From Clostridiales bacterium (GTDB lineage Bacteria; Bacillota; Clostridia; Peptostreptococcales; JAAYPU01), in the NCBI GenBank assembly GCA_012519645.1, contig JAAYPU010000306.1, positions 1 through 26,513 of the forward strand: a stretch of DNA of 26,513 bases, given 5' to 3'. How positions within the stretch are numbered: position 1 is the first letter of the stretch; every line of letters starts with the position of its first letter. Under the pieces are notes generated by a model. The model saw only the letters and a program-made list of their open reading frames with translations. It did no database searches and was not told the origin of the DNA. Position numbers and translations under genes: made by a program. Positions 20,246-26,513 of this stretch are shown here, in pieces.

Positions 20246-23005
20246 TTATCTGGTCAAATAACTTTCCAGATCTAATTCCTGAAACTCATTATTTAAACCT
20301 AAATACTCTGCAAATATCTCTCGTGCAACGGGGGCGGCATAACCACCATGCCCGCCTTGGAATATGAGAACTGCAACAGCAATCTCCGGCTCATCATAAG
20401 GAGCAAACCCAACAAACCATGCGAAATTTTCGTAATCATCTTTATAAACGTCCAGCGATTTCTCTGTCACTTTTCCGTCGCTTAGATTAATTACCGCAGC
20501 TCTCACGGCGCTGGTTTTAGAAGTGTATTTTGCAGGATTATCTTTCATTAATCGCAGCATTTCTTCTTCTACCAGCTGAAAACTGAGTTTAGGATTTATC
20601 CATTTCAAATACCGTTTAATATATTCAACTTCATCTGCAGGCTGAATTTTTCCTGACCTCTCTGCAGTCCCGGTTTTACCGCCTGCCTCTATGGGAAAAT
20701 TTCCGAATATACCTCTTGCAGTGCCTCGTGATCCGGAAGTAACACGGTTCATACCCATTTTTATATATTCAATATTTTGTGGGTCCACATCGATTTTATA
20801 TTCTAAAGCTTTGTCTTCTTCTTTGATCTCTAAATCAGTACCTTCTATCCCTTTAACCACACTCAGCTTATGTTTATAGCCTCCGTTAGCTATTGTTGCA
20901 ATATAATTGGCCATTTGAAGCGGTGTATAAGCATGCTCGCCTTGTCCAATAGAAAGATTTAATGTATCTCCGACACTCCATGTCGCCATATTAAAATATG
21001 AATATTTAATTATATCAGTTAATTCATATAGCCTTTCAGATTGGATTCCTGTTTTGCTCAGCCTTTGAACCAATTCTCCCCTTGAAGGATTTTCTTCGGT
21101 CCAGCTTAATATAGTATTTATTGCATCCTCAAGAAGCTTTTCATCAGAAGCTATTTCAGGTTCAAAATAATAATTGGCATTATTCTTTAACCTGCTTTTC
21201 AGATTCCTTTTTGTAACGGCTATTTTCTTTTCTTCACTGGGCACACCGGTTGCTACCTCTGATATTTCTATTCCTGTCTTGTTTCCCAATCCAAATTTTG
21301 AAGCTAAATCCATGACATCGTCGATTTTCATATTGATAGGAATAGCTGCTTTTCTGCTATAATCATAGTTTGACATGACATCATAAAAATAATAATTGCA
21401 TGATACTTCAATTGCCTCCATCAGATTTACGTAGCCATGGCTTGCTCTGTTGCTGTTCCATAAGCTGCATCCAAAGGTCCTGTCACCAAGTTTGACATAA
21501 CCGCCATCATAATATTTTTGATATGCATCCAATCCATGCTCCAAAGCAGTAAGCCCTACAAGCATTTTGAAGGCAGATCCCGGCTGTACGGCAGTCCTTG
21601 CGGCAATATTGAAAAGAGGTAATGGGGAAAGCGGATCTCTGGGGTTTTTATCCTGCAAACTATTCCAATTTTCTTCTGAAATTCCCAAAGAGAACATGTT
21701 TGGATCATAAGCAGGATAACTTGCCATTGCTAAGACATCACCGGTTTTTACATCAAGAGCTACAACTGCTCCGGAGTTCGCGTTTGGAAAAGAATCTGAA
21801 TATTTGTAGTCTCCCCATTTGCTTTTAAATGAACCTCCGGCCTGTATCTCCTTCAATGCCTGAAGCAATGCAGCTTCCGCAACGCTTTGCAATTTAGCAT
21901 CTATAGTTAAATATATGTTTTTTCCTTTCTGAGGTGAGGATTCCTCAATGGTTTTTATAAGTCTGCCAAAAGCGTCTACTTCAACATGCTTCACTCCGTC
22001 GACACCTTTCAGATGCGATTCAAATACCTTTTCTATTCCTTCTTTTCCAATAATATCAGAAGGTAAATATCCTAATTCATTTACATATAATTCCTTTTCA
22101 CTTTCGGAAATTTTACCAAGATAACCCAATATATGCGCCGCCAAGGTACCATATGGATAGTAGCGTACCGGCTCGACCACGACTTCTATACCAGGTAATT
22201 CTCGGCTTCTTTCCTCCAGCTCTATGATTGTTTGCTCCGATATGTCTACTGCTAATTCAACAGGATTAAATTTTCGATAACCTTGTGAATCAAGCTCATT
22301 CCGAATCACCATAATTTTTCTTGCTTCTACACTACTATAGGATCCATCGATCTCAAAGATTTTCTTGAAAGACTCAAATGCGTTTTCAGCAGAAATATCA
22401 GTGTCCAGATTATATTTTCCCAAGAAAATATTTTTTTCTAAATTCTGGAGGTAATCCATTACCTTTACAGAAATCGGCGGGAATATATTGTAAATACTTT
22501 GAAGTTCTAATTGGGCTTCATATCTGTCCAAATCTTCATTGATATTATGTCGATTTCTTAATTCCCGAAATGCTTCTTCGGCTGTAAAGTTTAAAGGCAT
22601 TCCTTGTGATTCCAGCCATTTTTCGATACTTTTCTGATATGTATAGACAAATTCATCTCCCTCGATCAATATGGGAAAGTTATCAGTATATTTATCCCCA
22701 TTTTTCTCCAATATGCTCAATAGCTTGATAGCTTCTTCATTTATTTGCTCATCAACAAGATTATTTCTGACAATTTGAACAACAAAGCTTGGTTTATTAC
22801 CCGCTAAAACACGTCCATATCTGTCTCTGATTTCTCCTCTGGGAGCAGAAGTATATATCTGCTTCACACGGATATTATCTGATGCATTTCTCCACTCTTC
22901 TCCCTGCACGATTGTTAGAGAAAAAAGGCGAATAACAAGGCTGCTCATCAGAACTATAATTACCAGCATGATCTGATTATTTCTATCTTTTAACCATTTA
23001 CTCAT
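20246..23005 (-). CDS. mrdA: Penicillin-binding protein 2 (class B, elongation transpeptidase)
   Basis: The monofunctional transpeptidase that crosslinks glycan made by RodA during elongation. It has 919 residues: one N-terminal membrane anchor (about 11-35), a dimerisation domain starting at APRGEIRDRYGRVLA, and the transpeptidase domain with S477-A-F-K480, S535-C-N537 and K777-T-G. It is much longer than E. coli PBP2 (633). Extra residues lie in the pedestal region (about 90-230), between SxN and KTG (about 590-670), and just after KTG (about 785-845); large inserts are common in clostridial PBP2. The ATG at 23005 is preferred because GGGTGA precedes it, 4 bp after the mreD stop; ATGs at 23017 and 23032 overlap mreD and lack good sites. 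Confidence 0.92.
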   Translation of the reverse strand: MSKWLKDRNNQIMLVIIVLMSSLVIRLFSLTIVQGEEWRNASDNIRVKQIYTSAPRGEIRDRYGRVLAGNKPSFVVQIVRNNLVDEQINEEAIKLLSILEKNGDKYTDNFPILIEGDEFVYTYQKSIEKWLESQGMPLNFTAEEAFRELRNRHNINEDLDRYEAQLELQSIYNIFPPISVKVMDYLQNLEKNIFLGKYNLDTDISAENAFESFKKIFEIDGSYSSVEARKIMVIRNELDSQGYRKFNPVELAVDISEQTIIELEERSRELPGIEVVVEPVRYYPYGTLAAHILGYLGKISESEKELYVNELGYLPSDIIGKEGIEKVFESHLKGVDGVKHVEVDAFGRLIKTIEESSPQKGKNIYLTIDAKLQSVAEAALLQALKEIQAGGSFKSKWGDYKYSDSFPNANSGAVVALDVKTGDVLAMASYPAYDPNMFSLGISEENWNSLQDKNPRDPLSPLPLFNIAARTAVQPGSAFKMLVGLTALEHGLDAYQKYYDGGYVKLGDRTFGCSLWNSNRASHGYVNLMEAIEVSCNYYFYDVMSNYDYSRKAAIPINMKIDDVMDLASKFGLGNKTGIEISEVATGVPSEEKKIAVTKRNLKSRLKNNANYYFEPEIASDEKLLEDAINTILSWTEENPSRGELVQRLSKTGIQSERLYELTDIIKYSYFNMATWSVGDTLNLSIGQGEHAYTPLQMANYIATIANGGYKHKLSVVKGIEGTDLEIKEEDKALEYKIDVDPQNIEYIKMGMNRVTSGSRGTARGIFGNFPIEAGGKTGTAERSGKIQPADEVEYIKRYLKWINPKLSFQLVEEEMLRLMKDNPAKYTSKTSAVRAAVINLSDGKVTEKSLDVYKDDYENFAWFVGFAPYDEPEIAVAVLIFQGGHGGYAAPVAREIFAEYLGLNNEFQELDLESYLTR

Positions 23006-23009
23006 ATAC

Positions 23010-23507
23010 TCACCCATATCTTCTGTAGTCATAGTCGAAAATACGTTTAAAAAGCAGCTTATATATTACTAAAGCAATAAATATATCATAAAATATTTCA
23101 ATAACGTATACATTCTTCAGAATATATAAGAAATTAATATTACTCGCAAATAATCTCATCAATAGCCAGTACATCAAATGATAATAAGTTCCGCCAATTA
23201 ATGTAATAATAACCGGAGTAAAAAGTGTATCCTTATAAACATATGATTTCATTTCATATGTTAACAGACCTATTGTAAAATAAATAAATGCTGCTATACC
23301 AACTATCTCTCCAAAAAACACATCCTGAAGAATCCCAAAAATAACTCCATACACGATCCCAAATTTTTCTTTAAATAAAAATGAAAAAAATAGCACCAGT
23401 AAAAGTGTAGTATTCGGTATTACTCCAAATATTTCAAAATATTGAAAGACTGTAGTCTGAAATATAAAATTCACAAAAAATATTAAAAAAACAGTAAAAT
23501 AATTCAT
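23010..23507 (-). CDS. mreD: Rod shape-determining membrane protein MreD
   Basis: A 165-residue protein with about five hydrophobic membrane segments and the small size usual for MreD. It links MreB and MreC to the RodA/PBP2 synthase. The segments FQTTVFQYF, GVIPNTTLLLVLFFSFLF and FGILQDVFFG match the family pattern. The start is the ATG at 23507, seven bases after GGTGA and 16 bp after the mreC stop; the in-frame ATG at 23531 would overlap mreC and lacks a clear ribosome site. Identification rests on hydrophobic pattern, size and position between mreC and mrdA. Confidence 0.9.
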   Translation of the reverse strand: MNYFTVFLIFFVNFIFQTTVFQYFEIFGVIPNTTLLLVLFFSFLFKEKFGIVYGVIFGILQDVFFGEIVGIAAFIYFTIGLLTYEMKSYVYKDTLFTPVIITLIGGTYYHLMYWLLMRLFASNINFLYILKNVYVIEIFYDIFIALVIYKLLFKRIFDYDYRRYG

Positions 23508-23523
23508 TATAATTTCACCATCA

Positions 23524-24348
23524 TTATTCATAGTATATTACTAATACTTTATTGATGTTCTTGAAATATACATGGGGATTTACGGATATGGTTTTTAAAA
23601 GTTTGTTTTCATCTTTTACGACCTCTTTGATAGTCCCTATGGGAATCCCTTCAGGGAACATTCCTAGTCCGGACGTAATTATTTCATCTCCAACCAAAAC
23701 ATCAGCTTCCGGATCTAACAGGTATCCCTCTAATGACCCGCTGCCATTCCCTGATACTATTCCGATATATTTTGTGTCTCTTAATATCTTAAAGCTTACT
23801 GAATTGTTATCATCAATAATAGCTACAACCTTTGCCCAATTATCGCTTACCTCATATATCCGTCCAACGAGTCCATCGCCATTAATAACGATGCTTCCCT
23901 CTTTGATACCATCATTATTTCCTATATTTATAGTAAATGTATTGAACCAATTGCTTCCGTCCTTTGAAATAACATCAGCGGTCAAATGTCCATAATGCGA
24001 ATCAATAGGTACATAATTCAAAATATCTTCAAGCCGTGTCAGCTCTTCTAATTTGTCCTGCTTTAACTGTAAATTGATAATTTCTTGTTCCAGCTCAGAA
24101 ATTTCCTGTTTTAAAGCTTCGTTTTCCATTACTATAGTCCGAAAATTAATTATACCATTTATCCCTTTATTCAAGCCATTTCCTGCCTTAACAAAGGGCT
24201 CCTGAAATAAGCTTATTATATTGCCTACTTTTTTAACAGGAGTTGTTGTACTGTAATCATACAAATATGATATAGACATAACCATAACCAAAAGGATAAC
24301 AACACTTGTTACTATAATCAATTTTTTATGTCTTGTAATCCACCTCAT
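23524..24348 (-). CDS. mreC: Rod shape-determining protein MreC
   Basis: A bitopic scaffold protein of 274 residues: short basic cytoplasmic head, one membrane segment (about 10-28), a coiled coil (about 70-110, rich in E, L and K), then two beta-barrel domains with the conserved GSNWFNTFTINIGNNDGIKEGS and GDEIITSGLGMFPEGIPIGTI motifs. MreC activates PBP2 and connects it to MreB and MreD. The start is uncertain: ATG at 24348 or GTG at 24357, both with only a GTGGTG-like ribosome site. It lies 30 bp after mreB. Confidence 0.94.
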   Translation of the reverse strand: MRWITRHKKLIIVTSVVILLVMVMSISYLYDYSTTTPVKKVGNIISLFQEPFVKAGNGLNKGINGIINFRTIVMENEALKQEISELEQEIINLQLKQDKLEELTRLEDILNYVPIDSHYGHLTADVISKDGSNWFNTFTINIGNNDGIKEGSIVINGDGLVGRIYEVSDNWAKVVAIIDDNNSVSFKILRDTKYIGIVSGNGSGSLEGYLLDPEADVLVGDEIITSGLGMFPEGIPIGTIKEVVKDENKLLKTISVNPHVYFKNINKVLVIYYE

Positions 24349-24378
24349 AGCCCACACACCACTTTAAGAATTCATATT

Positions 24379-25416
24379 TTAATATTTTTTATTTGCATAT
24401 CCTTTTTTCTTCATTTTTTCAATATGCTCTACACTGATACCTGTACCTAAAGCAACGCATTCCAATGGGTTCTCCGATACTATCACTTTGATACCTGTCT
24501 CTTCAGATAATAATATATCAAGACCTTTTAATAATGCACCGCCTCCGGTAAGAACAATACCCGATTCTATAATGTCTGCGGAGAGCTCAGGTGGTGCGTT
24601 TTCAAGTGTAGTTCTAACACCATTCACAATAGCATGTACCGGTTCTTCCAAGGCATTCATTATTTCCCGAGTTGAAAAAGCAATTGTTTTTGGCAAACCG
24701 GTCATCAAATCACGACCTTTGATTTCTACGTTGCCTAATTCATTGTCTTCTCTTGTCATATAGGCGCATCCTATTTTTATCTTTACTTCTTCAGCAGTAC
24801 GTTCACCAATAAGAAGGTTAAAATTCCTTTTAGCATATTGTATAATGCTTTCATCCATTTTGTCTCCGCCTACTCTGAGGGAAACACTTGTAACTATTCC
24901 GCCAAGGGAAATAACAGCGATATCTGTGGTTCCTCCCCCAATATCTACGATCATACTTCCTCTTGGTTCATCAACCGGAAGACCTGACCCAATAGCAGCT
25001 GCCATTGGCTCTTCCAAAATATATACTTCTTTTGCACCTGCGGCATATGCGGCTTCTTCAACAGCACGTCTTTCCACATCAGTAACTCCTGACGGAACAC
25101 CTACTATGACTCTGGGTCTCAATAAAAAAGAAGATGATATTGATGAGCTTATAAGATGTTTGAGCATAGTCTGAGTTATATCAAAATCAGCAATGACACC
25201 ATCCTTAAGAGGCCTGATTGCCTTTATGTTTCCCGGAGTTCTTCCTATCATCATTTTAGCTTTATTGCCGACGGCAAGAACTTGTCCGGTATTTTCATCA
25301 ATAGCAACAACGGAAGGTTCTCTTACTGTAACTCCCTTTCCTTTAACAAATACTAAAGTATTTGCTGTACCCAAATCTACTCCAATATCTCTATTTAAAA
25401 AATTAAATAATCCCAT
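24379..25416 (-). CDS. mreB: Rod shape-determining protein MreB (bacterial actin)
   Basis: An actin-fold ATPase of 345 residues that forms short membrane-bound filaments orienting cell-wall synthesis. Nucleotide-binding motifs are phosphate 1 DIGVDLGTANTLVFVKGKG, phosphate 2 IVDIGGGTTDIAVISLGG and the adenosine loop VLTGGGALLKGLD. The hydrophobic N-terminus MGLFNFL agrees with membrane binding. The ATG at 25416 is about nine bases after AGGAGA. It is 24 bp after radC, and the adjacency of radC, mreB, mreC and mreD is widely conserved in Firmicutes. Confidence 0.96.
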   Translation of the reverse strand: MGLFNFLNRDIGVDLGTANTLVFVKGKGVTVREPSVVAIDENTGQVLAVGNKAKMMIGRTPGNIKAIRPLKDGVIADFDITQTMLKHLISSSISSSFLLRPRVIVGVPSGVTDVERRAVEEAAYAAGAKEVYILEEPMAAAIGSGLPVDEPRGSMIVDIGGGTTDIAVISLGGIVTSVSLRVGGDKMDESIIQYAKRNFNLLIGERTAEEVKIKIGCAYMTREDNELGNVEIKGRDLMTGLPKTIAFSTREIMNALEEPVHAIVNGVRTTLENAPPELSADIIESGIVLTGGGALLKGLDILLSEETGIKVIVSENPLECVALGTGISVEHIEKMKKKGYANKKY

Positions 25417-25440
25417 ACTAAAAGTTCTCCTCTCACGCTA

Positions 25441-26136
25441 TTATATAATTCCTTCTCCTTTGAGACTTAAGTAACAACCATCTCCTATAATGAGATGATC
25501 CAAAACTTCTATACCTAGAATTTTTCCCGCATCCACCAGTTTCTTAGTCAGCGCCACATCTTCCCTGCTCGGCTGTGGATTTCCGCTGGGATGATTATGT
25601 ATTAAGATCACTGAAGAAGCGCTTTTCTTTATCGCCAAAGTAAAAACTTCACGCGGATGAACGATCGCACTGTTTAGATTTCCAATAGAAACCTCCTCTA
25701 TCATTATTATCTCATTTTTTGTATTCAATAACAAAACTTTAAAAAACTCTTTTTTATAGTATCGCATTTCTTCCATAAAAAGGTTTGCTACTTCATCAGG
25801 ATTTGTAATGTTCAACCTCCTTGTTTTCGGCTTTGTAGCTATTCGTCTTCCAAGCTCTATAGCTGCTATGATCTGACTTGCCTTAACAATACCAATACCT
25901 CTGATTTGACTTAACTCTTCAATAGAGCTGTTTACTAAAAAAGAAATTCCCTCTTTATCTAAAGAAAGCAATTTATGAGATAAATCTATAACGGACATTT
26001 CTTTGGTGCCGCTTCTGAGAAGTATGGCCAGCAGCTCAGAATTAGAAAGTGATTTTACTCCATACTTCACTAGCTTTTCTCTTGGTCTTTCATCAACAGG
26101 TAATTCTTTAATTAAAACAGAACTGTTATTGATCAT
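25441..26136 (-). CDS. radC: RadC-family JAB/MPN domain protein
   Basis: A 231-residue protein with an N-terminal helix-hairpin-helix region (RPREKLVKYGVKSLSNSELLA; IRGIGIVKASQI) and a C-terminal JAB/MPN metalloprotease-like domain carrying the metal motif HNHPSGNPQPSRED. The name comes from an old link to DNA repair in E. coli that was later withdrawn; the biochemical role is unclear. The ATG at 26136 lies 12 bases after GGGGAG, a longer spacing than usual. The gene stands between maf and mreB as in many Gram-positive genomes and is probably cotranscribed with them. Confidence 0.94.
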   Translation of the reverse strand: MINNSSVLIKELPVDERPREKLVKYGVKSLSNSELLAILLRSGTKEMSVIDLSHKLLSLDKEGISFLVNSSIEELSQIRGIGIVKASQIIAAIELGRRIATKPKTRRLNITNPDEVANLFMEEMRYYKKEFFKVLLLNTKNEIIMIEEVSIGNLNSAIVHPREVFTLAIKKSASSVILIHNHPSGNPQPSREDVALTKKLVDAGKILGIEVLDHLIIGDGCYLSLKGEGII

Positions 26137-26198
26137 TCGTATTTTTTTCTCCCCTTTTACCCCCGTTTAGCTCATGTATTTATATTACACAGCTAATA

Positions 26199-26513
26199 TT
26201 ATAATTCTACATTAAAACGCCCCTTAAGTACAAGTTTTAGTTTATCAAACGGCAGTCCCATCACATTATAATAGTCGCCATCCAATTTATCTATTAATTC
26301 TGAGCCCATGCCTTGTACCGCATAAGCTCCTGCTTTATCCCATCCTTCTCCGGAAGAAATATACGAATATATTTCATCATCCGTTAATTCCTTGAAAAAA
26401 ACTTTGGTTGAATCGTAAAAAACAACCCGTTCAAAGCTATTGATACGTATCACAGCCACACCTGTTATTACCTCATGGCTCCGGCCGCTTAATTTTTTAA
26501 GCATATAATAAGC
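26199..26513 (-). CDS. maf: Maf-family nucleotide pyrophosphatase, 5' part outside the window
   Basis: The last 104 codons of a Maf protein; the reading frame continues past the window edge with AYYMLKKLSGRSHEVITGVAVI. Maf proteins are house-cleaning nucleoside triphosphate pyrophosphatases acting on dTTP/UTP or modified nucleotides. The SGRSHEVITGVAVI, GAYAVQGMGSELIDKLDGDYYNVMGLP and final KL..L segments are diagnostic. The N-terminal SxSPRR phosphate-binding motif, if present, lies outside the window. The ATG at 26504 is internal, not the start. It is 62 bp upstream of radC. Confidence 0.93.
   Translation of the reverse strand, partial: AYYMLKKLSGRSHEVITGVAVIRINSFERVVFYDSTKVFFKELTDDEIYSYISSGEGWDKAGAYAVQGMGSELIDKLDGDYYNVMGLPFDKLKLVLKGRFNVEL

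Noticed and set aside
23552..23995. Plus-strand open frame of 147 codons inside mreC
   Set aside because: It lies wholly opposite mreC, with low-complexity Ser/Pro-rich translation typical of an antisense shadow.
24845..25174. Plus-strand open frame of 109 codons inside mreB
   Set aside because: Antisense to the conserved MreB nucleotide-binding region; its openness follows from mreB codon use.

Overview
The window reads as chromosomal backbone of a low-GC, endospore-forming, rod-shaped member of the Firmicutes, most likely Clostridia. The reasons are the sporulation operon spoIIAA-spoIIAB-sigF beside a minimal spoVAC-spoVAD-spoVAE set, the maf-radC-mreBCD-mrdA-min order, AT-rich codon use, strong AGGAGG-type ribosome sites and frequent TTG starts. 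I cannot name the genus. There are 21 protein genes (one cut by the right edge), no rRNA or tRNA, no CRISPR array and no intact insertion sequence.

Layout. 1-213: a nearly pure A+T tract and a terminator. 214-4971 (minus): an operon of a carbon-nitrogen hydrolase, comEC and holA, followed by an HD-domain gene that probably has its own promoter. 5108-6041 (minus): a HutP-family gene and an unrecognised small gene. 6415-9303 (plus): a class A penicillin-binding protein with a clear promoter. 9391-13051 (minus): spoIIAA-spoIIAB-sigF with a candidate sigma-H promoter, then spoVAC-spoVAD-spoVAE after a terminator. 13340-15674 (minus): iscS-type cysteine desulfurase and thiI, which together supply sulfur for 4-thiouridine in tRNA and possibly thiamine. 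15675-16395: a gene-free stretch full of repeats. 16396-17934 (minus): rny (RNase Y). 18247-19353 (plus): rodA. 19475-26513 (minus): maf (partial), radC, mreB, mreC, mreD, mrdA, minD.

How the genes work together. The right-hand operon plus rodA is the elongation machinery: MreB filaments, MreC/MreD, the transpeptidase PBP2 and the glycosyltransferase RodA. The PBP1-type enzyme on the left is a second peptidoglycan synthase. SpoIIAA/SpoIIAB/SigF form the partner-switching circuit that activates the first forespore sigma factor. SpoVAC/D/E belong to the dipicolinic acid channel used during spore maturation and germination.

The most unusual signals are outside the genes or at their edges. (1) Most gene-free gaps hold a hairpin from which degenerate 7-nt repeats run outward in an unbroken 7-nt register, even where the repeated word changes; several of these arrays or inverted repeats include a stop codon. 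(2) RNase Y has no ATG, GTG or TTG start in frame near its ribosome site and seems to begin at ATT. (3) minD lies where minC-minD-minE would be expected, but minC and minE are missing and MinD ends before its usual membrane-targeting helix. (4) The iscS-rny gap has an 83-bp tandem duplication, copies of repeats found elsewhere in the window, and a GC-rich foldable block.
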